64,000 nt of DNA from Arachidicoccus terrestris (GTDB lineage: Bacteria > Bacteroidota > Bacteroidia > Chitinophagales > Chitinophagaceae), in the NCBI RefSeq assembly GCF_020042345.1, contig NZ_CP083387.1, positions 1,364,001 to 1,428,000 on the forward strand, in the 5' to 3' direction. Shown one piece after another: positions 27,695 through 37,738 of the stretch. The translations under genes were made by a program, and so were the position numbers. Below the pieces are notes generated by a model that saw only the letters and a program-made list of their open reading frames with translations, searched no databases and was not told where the DNA came from. Numbering within the stretch: position 1 is the stretch's first letter; the number at the start of each line of letters is the position of its first letter.

Positions 27695-29684
27695 ATATTT
27701 CTATTTCTATATTGACAGTCGTACCTTCTCCCGGGCTGGAAATTATTTCCATTCTACCTTTAAGAAAGTCGACCCTGCTTTTAAGGTTATGTAATCCAAT
27801 TCCTTTGACTTTTTGTAACTGGCCGGTGTCAAAACCGCGGCCATTATCTTCAACCGTAATCAGAAAGTTCTTCTCATTCTGACTGCATTGCAAAACTATT
27901 TGTGTGGCCTCTCCATGCTTGATTGCATTGGACAATAATTCCTGAATGATGCGGTAGATATTCAGTTGCATTGACACACTTAAATGATTTTTAATACCAA
28001 AATATTGGAAATTTATCTGCGTTTGTGGGCCATCATAAAACGCCACAAGGTCTTTGAGTGCCTGGTTGAGACCAAATTTTAACAGCGTCTCCGGAATCAT
28101 ATTGCGGGCGATACGCCTTAGCTCAGAAACAGCGTTATCCAACTGGTGCATGGTCTTTATAAGTTCCGGATCTTTTGACCTTTCCCGGGTATCATCGACC
28201 CAACCCGATAGATTTAATTTGACACCGGCCAGTATCCCGCCCAACCCATCATGCAGATCTCTTGCCATACGCACTCTCTCTTTTTCTTCTCCCTCCAGCA
28301 TCGCCTCGGTAACCTGTATTTGTCGCTGCTGTTCCAGCACGCGTAACTGGCCTTTATGATCTTTTTCCTTTAGCTTATTTTGATGCCTGTAATAAAAGAT
28401 TGCCAGTAAAATCAGCAATCCCAGGAAACCACATATAACCAGCAACAGCCTGCTGGTATATTTGGCTTTCTGCTGATCCAACTCCCTTTGACTATTCTCC
28501 CCCTGTAAGGCCAGGATTTTCTTTTCTTTTTCTGAAGTCCTGAACTTTATTTCCAATGCGTTGATCTTTCCCTGGATGTCCTCCTGGTGTAAACTGTCCT
28601 GCAGGGAAGAATAACGCTGCATCCAACCGTAGGCCGCCCTATAATCACCAAGCCTTTCATAGGTCTTGGCCATTTCATAGTAGCAAAGAACGCGATTACC
28701 CGCGCGCGACACAACCGGACTATGCATAATGGCATCCAGTACATTTCTGGCATGACGATAGTTACCTTGATCGGTATAAGTCTTGTACTGCTGAAATCGG
28801 ATGGAATATGTATTATATACCGCATTTAACTCTTTACTAAGCGCAAGGCCTTTATTGAGTGCTTCAATAGAAGCATCGTGCTCTTTTTCCATCCTGTAAT
28901 ACATCCCTAAATACTCATAATAATCTAAAAAATTATCAGACTTCGGATAAGGAGCGATAATGCTGTAAACGGTATCCAGCATTGACTTGGCTATTTTGGT
29001 CTGTCCCATAAACAGCTTATTTCTGCTGCTGCGCAGATAACAATAGGCAGATATCGAATTAAGATAATAAGGCCCTTTGCGGATAGACTGTAATCCAAGG
29101 GAAAAATATGTATCCGCTTTGACGTAATTATTGGTGTTAGAGAATGCGAGCGCAACATTGACGTATAAAAGTCCCAATTCATCATTTCTGCCTGAAGCCT
29201 CCGCCATCGGGATGGCCTTATTCAACATCAGATCCAGATACCTTTCTTTATGATCCTTCATCTGTTCCAAAACACAGAAATTGTTCCATGCCTGAGCCCG
29301 GAAATAATAACTATCCGGTGATTTTATCTCGGATAGAAGACTGACAGCGCGCATATACAGTTTTTGTGTTGAATCCACATTGCGTTCAAAGAGTATTCCT
29401 CCCTGAAAATAAGGATAGACCGCATTGAGGAAACTGTTATTATGCATCAATCTTTTAGCGGACTGCAGGTAATGGATGGCCTTCATCGTATCCTTAGCTG
29501 ACCAGTAGTCAGATAACCTTAGATTGGCCATCGCCTTTATACTGTCTGTCGTTTCTTTTTGCGGCTGCTTTATAATCGCCTCTATACTGTCTAAATAACG
29601 GCTTTCATTCAGATCTACAAATTGCGCAGTTCCCCAACAGGTCAGGGATAGAAAAATCAATAAGAGATTTACTTTGAGGCGCAT
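27681..29684 (-). CDS. Sensor histidine kinase with periplasmic TPR repeats
   Basis: 667 residues. A signal peptide or TM (first ~20 residues, to CWGTAQ) is followed by about 350 residues of helical TPR repeats, a TM segment (LLLVICGFLGLLILLAIFYY, near 410-430), a coiled coil, the HisKA_3 box ERVRMARDLHDGLGG with phospho-His near residue 478, and a HATPase_c domain (NAIKHG, VEDNGRGFD, GIGLHNL). This layout, with the TPRs facing the periplasm, is common in Bacteroidota. The signal sensed is unknown. It overlaps its response regulator by 14 bp. Confidence 0.92.
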   Translation of the reverse strand: MRLKVNLLLIFLSLTCWGTAQFVDLNESRYLDSIEAIIKQPQKETTDSIKAMANLRLSDYWSAKDTMKAIHYLQSAKRLMHNNSFLNAVYPYFQGGILFERNVDSTQKLYMRAVSLLSEIKSPDSYYFRAQAWNNFCVLEQMKDHKERYLDLMLNKAIPMAEASGRNDELGLLYVNVALAFSNTNNYVKADTYFSLGLQSIRKGPYYLNSISAYCYLRSSRNKLFMGQTKIAKSMLDTVYSIIAPYPKSDNFLDYYEYLGMYYRMEKEHDASIEALNKGLALSKELNAVYNTYSIRFQQYKTYTDQGNYRHARNVLDAIMHSPVVSRAGNRVLCYYEMAKTYERLGDYRAAYGWMQRYSSLQDSLHQEDIQGKINALEIKFRTSEKEKKILALQGENSQRELDQQKAKYTSRLLLVICGFLGLLILLAIFYYRHQNKLKEKDHKGQLRVLEQQRQIQVTEAMLEGEEKERVRMARDLHDGLGGILAGVKLNLSGWVDDTRERSKDPELIKTMHQLDNAVSELRRIARNMIPETLLKFGLNQALKDLVAFYDGPQTQINFQYFGIKNHLSVSMQLNIYRIIQELLSNAIKHGEATQIVLQCSQNEKNFLITVEDNGRGFDTGQLQKVKGIGLHNLKSRVDFLKGRMEIISSPGEGTTVNIEIEIYETN

Positions 29685-30055
29685 GGAGAAATGAATATAA
29701 CAGCAATTTAAACATATATCCGCAATCTACCTATCCTTGGCGTATCATCCCTGGAAACTACCAGATTTTCGGTAGCGGCATTTACTTGTCAATTGGTATT
29801 GCCGGTTATTCGTATGGCAGCTACCTTCATACCTGTTTTTAGAAATGTTTAGGTGATGCTTCAGCAAGTGCAGGGTACAATGTGTAAATAGGGCGGTTTT
29901 TTCTGTTATTGGTTTCTATTGATTACCCGGAGCTTCCTGATACATCCATAGAAATAAAGCGTCGCAACCAGTTCAGCTTCCTGCTGATTGCAGAGATAGA
30001 GAAGCCGCCCAAACTTTAATATAAACATGGATGCAGGACATCGCTAGCGCGGCCC
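29685..30055 (-). other. Intergenic region, GH27 3' side to kinase promoter
   Basis: 371 bp. The right edge (29685-29800) must hold the promoter of the minus-strand kinase operon. I see no tRNA, riboswitch or clear terminator. A plus-strand frame without a normal start codon (29902-30020, ending in SIEIKRRNQF and later KPPKL) could be a chance frame. Confidence 0.3.
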
Positions 30056-31225
30056 CTATAATGTTTTTAATATAACAATGCCGTGCGCCGGAATCTGAAA
30101 GGCCGCCAAATCCGCTAGTCGTCCCAGATCTTTATGCTGCCATAAATCCCGCACTTTTTGGTTACCGGTAAGATCTATTTTTTCAGCTACCAATCTGTAG
30201 GTGGTGGATGTATCCGACCGGTTCATAATCGCTATAGCTTTATGTTTCCCGGATTTGCCAAGCGCTTTTACCCAGATGTCAATATTGCCGTTTTCTTTGT
30301 TGACAACCCTTCTGCCCTGTCGATAGCCGGGATCCTGATCAATAGCGATCAATTCTTTGTTGGTCAGAATTTCCTTTGACTGATCACTTAAATGTGTCAG
30401 GTCACAACTGATCAGCAGCGGCGATGTCAGCATACACCACATTGAAAAATGCGTTTTATCCTCTTCATAGCTCATGCCACGGCCCACCTGCAGCATATCC
30501 ATATCATTATAATGACCGGGGCTTACATATTTATATAAATCGGCGTTTTGGTCAATTATCTCTAGGATCTTCGGAAAATTATTGCGGATATCTGTTGACA
30601 TCCGCCAACTGTCCGCGGCCTTAATGGCCCATGTACCCGGGAATTCCCAGCGACAAAGGTTAAATACAACGTCCGGCTTGATCTGACGGATCGTATCAAT
30701 AATATGCAGATAAGTGGCACTGTCATCGAGCTTCAATACTTTCCCCCCGCACCAGTCTACCTTGATAAAATCGAAACCCCAATCTTTAAAAAACTGCCAG
30801 CCGTCCTGTTTTACATGACCATATAATCCGACACCGATTCCTTTCTTATCATTATTCCAGATGGAGCCGCAGGTATTGCAACCTCCATCAGAATATATAC
30901 CAGCCTTCATACCCAGGCCATGAATATAATCCGCCATCCCCTTCATGCCTGAAGGGAATTTAATACTGTCATATAATAATCTGCCATCTGCTGCGCGGCC
31001 TTCAAAATAGCCATCGTCGATATTCACGTAATTGTAACCCGCGTCATAGAGACCGGATGCTTTCAAGGCGTCCGCCTGTGCCCGGATTCCGGTCTCGCTG
31101 ATCCGGACATCATATTGATACCAGCTGCTCCACCCCATTACAGGTGGTTTTGCCTGTTGGCCCCTGGCCTTTACAAAAAATAATAATCCAAAAAGTATAC
31201 AAAGTGACAGCCCTGTTCTTCTCAT
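30056..31225 (-). CDS. Glycoside hydrolase family 27 alpha-galactosidase
   Basis: 389 residues with a signal peptide (to VKARGQ near residue 23), so it is exported. The (beta/alpha)8 barrel starts with MGWSSWYQYDVRISE, and YVNIDDGYFEG, the nucleophile Asp in FIKVDWCGG, and the acid/base Asp in RMSTDIRNNF match GH27. It should release terminal alpha-galactose from oligosaccharides or glycolipids; some relatives act on beta-L-arabinose or alpha-N-acetylgalactosamine. It is not part of a visible polysaccharide-utilisation locus; plsX lies upstream on the same strand across a 290-bp spacer. Confidence 0.9.
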   Translation of the reverse strand: MRRTGLSLCILFGLLFFVKARGQQAKPPVMGWSSWYQYDVRISETGIRAQADALKASGLYDAGYNYVNIDDGYFEGRAADGRLLYDSIKFPSGMKGMADYIHGLGMKAGIYSDGGCNTCGSIWNNDKKGIGVGLYGHVKQDGWQFFKDWGFDFIKVDWCGGKVLKLDDSATYLHIIDTIRQIKPDVVFNLCRWEFPGTWAIKAADSWRMSTDIRNNFPKILEIIDQNADLYKYVSPGHYNDMDMLQVGRGMSYEEDKTHFSMWCMLTSPLLISCDLTHLSDQSKEILTNKELIAIDQDPGYRQGRRVVNKENGNIDIWVKALGKSGKHKAIAIMNRSDTSTTYRLVAEKIDLTGNQKVRDLWQHKDLGRLADLAAFQIPAHGIVILKTL

Positions 31226-31515
31226 ATTAATGCGCTTTAATTTTACAATAGATCAAGAAATTTCCGGTTGTATCCTGCCTGGCAACCGGAACCTATTATA
31301 ACGAAAATAAGGGTTTTCTGCTATTTATCTTCGTGTATAATCGCTCTATATAAACAAAAAAGAAGGGATTGACGGCCAAATCAGATAAACGAAAGGAGCT
31401 TTATCGCAGCAGTAAGCGCGGACAAGTTAAAAATTACCTGTCCAGTGTATGGTATACAAGCAGCCCCTTCCAGGAAGGCAATAAAAAACAGCTACAGGCA
31501 GTAAAGCAAAAGGAG

Positions 31516-32472
31516 TTAAGCCTTAAACAATGATTTTATCTTATCGCAGAAACCAGAGGCAATCATTTGTTCTGCCTGGATAATCATGTTACTAAAAGCT
31601 CTGTCATTGCTGATGCCATGACCAATGATTACAGGCTTGTCAATACCCAAGATGGGGGTACCACCATAATTCTCATAATGGAAGCGACTGAGAAACGCAT
31701 CGTTTTCCAGTTGTCTTTCCGCAGCGATCTCATAAATGGATTCTGCCATTTTAAGCACAATATTACCGGTAAAACCGTCACAGACAATTACATCTGCCTG
31801 TTCCTTAAACAAGTCACGGCTCTCAATATTGCCGACAAAGTTAATCTGTTCGTTCTCCTTAAGTAAGGGATAAGTCGCCTGGCAAAGCAGGTTACCTTTT
31901 TCCGCTTCTTCACCCACATTTAGCAAAGCGACGCGGGGTTTTGCCATTTGCAGGACACCTTTGGCGTATTCACTGCCTAAAATGGCAAATTGATTCAATT
32001 GTTCCGGTTTACAATCTGCATTCAATCCTACATCCAGTAATAGTCCGTTCTCTCCATTTAATTTAGGTACCAGCGTAGGAATAGTGGGTCTTAATACACC
32101 TTCAATGGTTTTAATGGTATACATTGCTCCGACAAGCATTGCACCTGTATTACCTGCACTGATAAAGGCATGGATCTTGCCCGTTGAGAGTAAATGAAAA
32201 CCGATGCCGATGGAGGAATCTGGCTTTTCTTTCAGGGCTTTTGTAGGATGTTCATTATAACCAATGGTCTGCGGCGCATGAACGACCTTGATACGCGGAT
32301 CGGCGGCAATACCACAACTATCCAATAGCGGCTGGATTTCTGCTTCGTTACCGATACAATAGATCAGACATGTTTTTGAATCATCGTTAAGATACAGCGC
32401 AATGCCTTTTACAGCTTCAGAGGGGGCATAATCACCACCCATCATATCTATTCCAATGTTGATGTCAGACAC
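31516..32472 (-). CDS. plsX: Phosphate acyltransferase PlsX
   Basis: 318 residues. PlsX makes acyl-phosphate from acyl-ACP and phosphate, feeding PlsY (encoded at 18503). The N-terminal INIGIDMMGGDYAPSEAVKG and SAGNTGAMLVGAMYTI are the family motifs. The start is GTG at 32472, since the conserved IGIDMMGGD begins only a few residues later. It is downstream of yceD-rpmF in the usual order, but the rpmF-plsX gap here is almost 400 bp; plsX may have its own promoter. Confidence 0.94.
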   Translation of the reverse strand: MSDINIGIDMMGGDYAPSEAVKGIALYLNDDSKTCLIYCIGNEAEIQPLLDSCGIAADPRIKVVHAPQTIGYNEHPTKALKEKPDSSIGIGFHLLSTGKIHAFISAGNTGAMLVGAMYTIKTIEGVLRPTIPTLVPKLNGENGLLLDVGLNADCKPEQLNQFAILGSEYAKGVLQMAKPRVALLNVGEEAEKGNLLCQATYPLLKENEQINFVGNIESRDLFKEQADVIVCDGFTGNIVLKMAESIYEIAAERQLENDAFLSRFHYENYGGTPILGIDKPVIIGHGISNDRAFSNMIIQAEQMIASGFCDKIKSLFKA

Positions 32473-32868
32473 GTTTAAGGTTTTTGTTGAATTGGAAATA
32501 ACTTAGATGTCGAAAACATGCATAGTTATTAAGCGACGACGCAGGCTTCAATAGTCCCAGTAATTCCCTGTGCGTCTACTGAGTATGAGACCGGTGCGCC
32601 TGCTTCTTGCGAAATTACAAAATTGCCTATATTGACCAAATATTTCCCCTTACAACCCACTTGTTAATAAAAACAACAAGGGAATGTAAGGGGTTATAAT
32701 ATCATTGCTCGTAGCCGGACAATTTCCAATAAGATCAAAAACCACATTTGGGCAATCCATTGACCAAATATGACCTGTAAGCCTGTGTCGGAAATCTCGG
32801 TTCACCCGAAAAGTGCCGGCTGTAGAACCCGGTAAGTGTAATACGTTGCTTTCGCAGGCTGTATGACT
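32473..32868 (-). other. rpmF-plsX intergenic region with hairpin and small frames
   Basis: 396 bp, unusually long for this gene pair. It holds a nested stem: CCCCTTACA at 32646-32654 with TGTAAGGGG at 32685-32693, enclosing CTTGTT at 32660-32665 with AACAAG at 32675-32680. There is no T tract after it on the minus strand, so it is not a simple terminator. A 43-codon minus-strand frame with a GTG start (32529-32660) ends 56 bp before plsX; its peptide is well balanced (PVSYSVDAQGITGTIEA). It could be a leader peptide or chance. Confidence 0.35.
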
Positions 32869-33063
32869 CTAGGCTTTCAAAGGTGCTTTTTCAGCAACGA
32901 GTTTGCCTTTGTAATACAGTTTCCCTTCGCTGACGTGTGCGCGATGACGTACATGCGTTTCGCCGGTAGTGGCGTCTTTGCTTAAAGTCACTTCTTCTGC
33001 AACATAATGTGTTCTTCTTTTCGCACTGCGTTGTTGAGAGTGTCTGCGTTTAGGATTTGGCAT
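32869..33063 (-). CDS. rpmF: 50S ribosomal protein L32, zinc-free form
   Basis: 64 residues. The N-terminus MPNPKRRHSQQRSAKRRTH is the L32 signature and the later HVRHRAHV is conserved. The zinc-binding Cys residues of the C+ form are absent (no cysteine in the protein), so this is the C- form that does not need zinc. It lies 56 bp downstream of the yceD-like gene, as in most bacteria. Confidence 0.95.
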   Translation of the reverse strand: MPNPKRRHSQQRSAKRRTHYVAEEVTLSKDATTGETHVRHRAHVSEGKLYYKGKLVAEKAPLKA

Positions 33064-33119
33064 GACTATTCTGTTTTTTTAAATTGTGATCGTTTTATTA
33101 TTGTTAAGGAAACTGAAGT

Positions 33120-33680
33120 TTAATTCAATTCATTCTCCTCAAATCCCTTCAGTTTATCCAGATCTTTCCAAACGTTGGAAGCCCCGTTATTCATGGTTCT
33201 TGCTTTCATTTGATCAAGTTTTTGCAATACTTCCGGATTACATTTGGAGGTGTCCTCGGCATTTTCGCCGCAGAACCGCTGGGTCGGAATGCTCAGGTTC
33301 ACAAATTCGTAAATCCAATCGGCCAGATGTAAGTGGCTCTCCTGATATCCTATATAAAAAATATCGGGATCTTCTTCCTGCTCGTTCATCTGTTCGGGCT
33401 CCTCTACCATTTTCACCACCACGTCAAACTCATCCCACAACTCTTTGGTAATGGTATTGGCGCATCTGTCACACTGAACATCTACGGTCCCGGAAATATC
33501 AAACTTTAATAAGATCAGCGATGTTGTTTTTTCAAGCTTTACTTTCACCTCCGCATGACAATTTTCAAAGTCTTGCGGCCCGTAATGCTCAAAAAAAGTG
33601 TCATCCACCTTGTATTCGAATTCATGAACTCCCGGCTTCAGGCCCACAAAGGCAATTTCGTATGCTCGTCGGTAATTCAT
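33120..33680 (-). CDS. DUF177 (YceD) family protein
   Basis: 186 residues. The central VDVQCDRCANTI motif and the acidic C-terminal region (NEQEEDPDIFYIGY, then CNPEVLQKLDQMK) are typical of DUF177. The family gene almost always sits before rpmF, as here; in plants and bacteria it is linked to 23S rRNA accumulation. The protein is cytoplasmic. It is the first gene of the yceD-rpmF pair. Confidence 0.9.
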   Translation of the reverse strand: MNYRRAYEIAFVGLKPGVHEFEYKVDDTFFEHYGPQDFENCHAEVKVKLEKTTSLILLKFDISGTVDVQCDRCANTITKELWDEFDVVVKMVEEPEQMNEQEEDPDIFYIGYQESHLHLADWIYEFVNLSIPTQRFCGENAEDTSKCNPEVLQKLDQMKARTMNNGASNVWKDLDKLKGFEENELN

Positions 33681-33918
33681 TCTCTCAAATTTAGGCGCAC
33701 AAAGGTAAAAATTTATATCTGAATAGACAAATTAGTTTTTGGCGGAACAGCTGTTACATTTCGCCTGCGCAGAAGATATCTGGGCCATCATTCACCCGTA
33801 AGCACGCTTAGCAACGGCCAACAACGCCCCCTCACCACCCCGGCAAGGAGCGTTCGTAAGACAAATAATTGATTATTAACTATTTATCATCTAACAAACC
33901 AAAAGAACACGGATGTTA

Positions 33919-34302
33919 CTACAATACATCGCGCTTTTCAACCACTTTGCCGGGTGTATGCGCTGCGGCCAGTAAGATGGCTCCGCCAAACAGACCAATG
34001 TCCTTTACCAGCATCATTGGATCACCGGTTTTGTTGAGGGCGCCCGGTATCTGAATGCTCAGCAAGATCACTAGTAAATAAAGTGCCAATAGCCATGCGG
34101 CCAGCCGGACCTGAATATTAAGCACGAAAGAGATAGCAGCCAGAAGCTGCGCAACACCGGTAAAATATACCCAAAAAGTCGCGGGCGGAAAGGGCACCAT
34201 CGGCGCCATGGTACTGCCTGCCATCAAATGATTGATGCCAAAATAGGCGAAAGGTACCGCTATAAGAATCTGGGCGATTCTAAGTAATACTGCTTTGGAC
34301 AT
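33919..34302 (-). CDS. DoxX-family membrane protein
   Basis: 127 residues with four hydrophobic segments: IAQILIAVPFAYFGINHLM, PATFWVYFTGVAQLLAAI, LAAWLLALYLLVILLSI and IGLFGGAILLAAA. The pattern matches the DoxX family, quinol oxidase-associated or oxidoreductase-type membrane proteins of unclear biochemistry. It is a single gene and ends on a short basic tail (VVEKRDVL). Confidence 0.82.
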   Translation of the reverse strand: MSKAVLLRIAQILIAVPFAYFGINHLMAGSTMAPMVPFPPATFWVYFTGVAQLLAAISFVLNIQVRLAAWLLALYLLVILLSIQIPGALNKTGDPMMLVKDIGLFGGAILLAAAHTPGKVVEKRDVL

Positions 34303-34430
34303 ACCTGAAACGTTTTATATGAATATATCTTGCTCACAGGAACCACCCTGCCGGGACCGGATCCCATGGGGCATTGTCTTTAACAACAGTAAGGTACGAA
34401 GATTTCTGCGTTTCAGGGAATTATATTTTT

Positions 34431-36413
34431 TTAAGACTCTCCTTCAGGGTAGACCCGTCTCAGGTGTAAGCTGCGCGTTGTGGAAACAATTAGCGGAAAT
34501 TTCTCTACCTGAACATAGCTCGAATCCAACCCAAAACCCTTTTCCTCCCCAAGAGAGATCTTCTTCAAGAAGAAATAATATTTCATGATCAGCTTCTCAA
34601 AGAAAGGCAGTTCATTATCATTGGACAGGAACTTTTCAAGCACAACAAACTGAAAATCACCACTGATATTATTACGCTCCAGGCTCTCATACCGGCTGGT
34701 AATATTCACCTCTTTATTGGCATACAACTCTTCCACTACTCTTTTCATCATCAGCTGGATCTTCTGTTCTACCCTGAAACCGAGCCGGAATTCCACACGA
34801 ATGATATCATTGGGAATGATATGTTCTACAACAAATTCAGTTGTATAAGGATCATCAACAATATCTACATGCACGAACCAATAAATATCTGCCCGCTTGG
34901 GTTTGCGGTTCAAAATGGAATAAATAATCTTATGCTCGATTTCCTTGGGGTTGTTAGCACTGGTCATATAGACCAGATGCGTAGAATACATCGGAATTGA
35001 TTTATCATTGCTGAGCTCCTGGATCATAGGGACATAATGCTCCAGCCGGACAAATTCCACGTACCTGTTTTTGATTTTACGGCTGCGAAACCAGACGTAC
35101 ATGACCCCAAAGAGAATTCCTCCCACAATAATAGCCACATAGCCTCCATGAGGAAATTTGTTCAGATTGGCTCCCAGGAAAGAAAGTTCAATGACCAGGT
35201 AAACTAATAAATACACCACCACCCAAATTCTTTTCACCCGCTTGCCGATCAGATAATTAGCGAATAAAATTGAAGTACTGATCATGCACAGTGTAATGGC
35301 CAGACCATAAGCCGCTTCCATCTTGGAGGATTCCTGAAAATGCAGGACAATCGCCAGACAGCCAATCCAGAGTAAAGTATTGATTCCAGGTATATATACC
35401 TGACCTTTTTCCTCAGAAGGGTATTTGATCTTCATTTTAGGCCAGAGGTTAAGACGGAGGGCCTCAGAGATCAATGTAAAAGATCCGGAAATAAGCGCCT
35501 GGGAAGCAATCACAGCTGCCGCCGTGGCAATCAGAATCCCTATCAGTCTAAAGTTGTCGGGCATAACGGCAAAAAACGGATTTCGGCCCAGATCCAGCGT
35601 GCCATTCTTATATTGTGCAAGCAACCAGGCTCCCTGTCCTAAATAATTCAGTATCAAACAAATCTTTACAAAAACCCAGGTAACATAAATATTCTTTCTG
35701 CCACAATGCCCCAGATCCGAATAAAGCGCCTCCGCCCCTGTCGTACAAAGGAAAACCGCTCCCAGCAACCAGAAACCACCTGGATAATCAATCAGTAGCC
35801 GGATGGCATAATAGGGATTGAAGGCTTTCAATACACCTAAGTTATCCATCAGGTGGCTGCCACCCAGGATCGCCATCATTATAAACCAGATCAGCATGAT
35901 CGGGCCAAATAATTTTCCAATATTATAAGTACCGAATTGCTGCATAAAAAAGAGCACACAGATAATAGACATGACGATCAACACGATGGCCTCTCTGGTG
36001 ATTCCGGCAAATGCAGGTATCAGCTCCAGCCCTTCAATAGCAGATGTCACCGTTACAGGGGGTGTAATAATACCGTCAGCCAATAAGGCAGCGCCGCCAA
36101 TCATCGCCGGTACTACTAACCATTTTTTTTGTCTTCTGACCAGGGCGTATAAACTAAAAATGCCGCCTTCACCTCTGTTATCAGCTCGTAAAGTCAGCAC
36201 TACGTATTTGATGGTTGTCTGCAGGGTCAGTGTCCAGATGATACACGATATACCTCCTATAATGAGTTCAGGAAATCTACCAGAAGGTATTAAATCATGG
36301 TTCAGAATGGCCTTCAATACATACAATGGAGAAGTTCCGATATCTCCATAGATGATGCCCAATGCTATCACAAGGCCCGCCAGGGAAACCTTGTTGATAT
36401 TGTTTTTACTCAT
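34431..36413 (-). CDS. kup: KUP-family potassium transporter
   Basis: 660 residues, full length for KUP. The N-terminus SLAGLVIALGIIYGDIGTSPLY is a conserved family start. About 12 TM segments occupy residues 10-450, with GGIFSLYALVRR after TM2 and ADGIITPPVTVTSAIEGL. The C-terminal ~200 residues are a soluble cytoplasmic domain. It imports potassium together with protons. It is a single gene; the neighbours give no added information. Confidence 0.95.
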   Translation of the reverse strand: MSKNNINKVSLAGLVIALGIIYGDIGTSPLYVLKAILNHDLIPSGRFPELIIGGISCIIWTLTLQTTIKYVVLTLRADNRGEGGIFSLYALVRRQKKWLVVPAMIGGAALLADGIITPPVTVTSAIEGLELIPAFAGITREAIVLIVMSIICVLFFMQQFGTYNIGKLFGPIMLIWFIMMAILGGSHLMDNLGVLKAFNPYYAIRLLIDYPGGFWLLGAVFLCTTGAEALYSDLGHCGRKNIYVTWVFVKICLILNYLGQGAWLLAQYKNGTLDLGRNPFFAVMPDNFRLIGILIATAAAVIASQALISGSFTLISEALRLNLWPKMKIKYPSEEKGQVYIPGINTLLWIGCLAIVLHFQESSKMEAAYGLAITLCMISTSILFANYLIGKRVKRIWVVVYLLVYLVIELSFLGANLNKFPHGGYVAIIVGGILFGVMYVWFRSRKIKNRYVEFVRLEHYVPMIQELSNDKSIPMYSTHLVYMTSANNPKEIEHKIIYSILNRKPKRADIYWFVHVDIVDDPYTTEFVVEHIIPNDIIRVEFRLGFRVEQKIQLMMKRVVEELYANKEVNITSRYESLERNNISGDFQFVVLEKFLSNDNELPFFEKLIMKYYFFLKKISLGEEKGFGLDSSYVQVEKFPLIVSTTRSLHLRRVYPEGES

Positions 36414-36611
36414 GTGGATGTACCTTGATGAATAATTTTATGTTGCAGGCAGGTTATGCCACCCGTTAAACGGCAAAAATACAAAACCGTTTTCAATTAT
36501 CTGGTTTTATCCTGCTTACGAGTGTTTGTTTAATGACAGATAATTTCCTGCCTTTCAACGGGAGAGTTGGATGTCATAAGCTATATTTGCCCTGAAATTA
36601 TTATTGTAACT

Positions 36612-37604
36612 GTGGTTAGCCTCTTTAAAGAAAAAACCACAATCGGGGTGTTTCGCCTGATTCTCCTGAGTGTGGTGGTTCATATTCGATTTTTTATTCA
36701 TTCTCCGGTAGTGACACCGCTGCCGGATAACCTGCTGTTGGGGCCACTGCTGAAAGAAATGATGGACCTTCCGACACTGTTGCTGGCGACGATCTATCAC
36801 GCTTTAGTTGTTATTCAGGGACTCCGCCTTAATTATATCCTCGGCAATCACAAGCTTTTTGCACATACCAACTTCACGGTGGCCATGTGTTATATTCTTT
36901 TTACCGGCTTGCTGCCGGAATGGTGTATGATCACAGGTGCACTGATTATCAATATTCTGATTATATGGCTGGTTCATTTACTATGCCAGTTGTATCATAG
37001 CGTAAAGCCAGGGGCAGTTATATTCAATATCGGGCTGATCGCGGGAATAGCAGTGCTATTATATCCACCTGCCTATTTGACCCTTTTGATCATGTTGATC
37101 GGTATTCTGATCATCCGGCCTTTCCGGTTTACCCAGGTCTTTACCTATCTGATCGGAGCTATGCTGCCGCTCTATTTTCTGGGTTCCTATTTATATCTGC
37201 ATGGAGCAATAACTCAACTTCATTTATACCTGCCTAAACTCAGCTGGCATCAGCCTCCATTGCGGGAGAAAGGCACACTGATCGGTAGTTTTGCACTCAT
37301 TGTCATTTGCCTGGTGGGCGGTTTTTCCTACATGCAAGCCGGAATGCACAAACTACTTATCCTGGCCCGTAAATGCTGGATCATTTTATTCTTAATGTTA
37401 CTTTGTTTTATACCTGCCATTTTTACGGTACAAAATACCAGTTGGGCAGTCGCTCTTCTGTTGATGCCCGCTTCCGCGGCTATTGCAGGTAATCTATTTT
37501 ATTATAACCAACAAAAGGTACTCCTTTCGGTTTTATTCTGGCTGTTTATATTTTCCGCCTGGTTCTATAGTTTTAACGGCTGGCAACTTTTACAGGCTAA
37601 ATAA
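36612..37604 (+). CDS. Polytopic membrane protein, DUF6427-like
   Basis: About 330 residues; the start I prefer is GTG 36612, because DUF6427-type proteins begin with a short basic segment like MVSLFKEKTTIG; TTG 36567 is the alternative. Roughly ten hydrophobic segments alternate with short loops, and the first periplasmic-type loop has FIHSPVVTPLPDNLL. The family is widespread in Bacteroidota but uncharacterised. It ends with SFNGWQLLQAK. purQ follows on the same strand with its own promoter box. Confidence 0.65.
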   Translation: MVSLFKEKTTIGVFRLILLSVVVHIRFFIHSPVVTPLPDNLLLGPLLKEMMDLPTLLLATIYHALVVIQGLRLNYILGNHKLFAHTNFTVAMCYILFTGLLPEWCMITGALIINILIIWLVHLLCQLYHSVKPGAVIFNIGLIAGIAVLLYPPAYLTLLIMLIGILIIRPFRFTQVFTYLIGAMLPLYFLGSYLYLHGAITQLHLYLPKLSWHQPPLREKGTLIGSFALIVICLVGGFSYMQAGMHKLLILARKCWIILFLMLLCFIPAIFTVQNTSWAVALLLMPASAAIAGNLFYYNQQKVLLSVLFWLFIFSAWFYSFNGWQLLQAK

Positions 37605-37655
37605 TTTTTTACTTCCAGACACCTTCCTGTACTCGGTAAATCCCCTTAAAACGTT

Positions 37656-37663
37656 TAACTTTG
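37656..37663 (+). promoter_or_regulatory. Probable -7 box of the purQ promoter
   Basis: TAACTTTG fits TAnnTTTG; it lies 75 bp before the purQ ATG, leaving a leader of about 70 nt. Confidence 0.45.
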
Positions 37664-37738
37664 CACCCGAGTTGAGCGCAGCAGGTCAATAATTGTAAAA
37701 AAAGCGCTCTATTTACTTTTAAACATAAATATTCTACG

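Noticed and set aside
31369-31533. A 54-codon plus-strand frame with TTG start behind AGAAGGGA, rich in Lys
   Set aside because: It runs into the antisense of the plsX end, has no known similarity, and a rare start codon. It could be real but I cannot support it.
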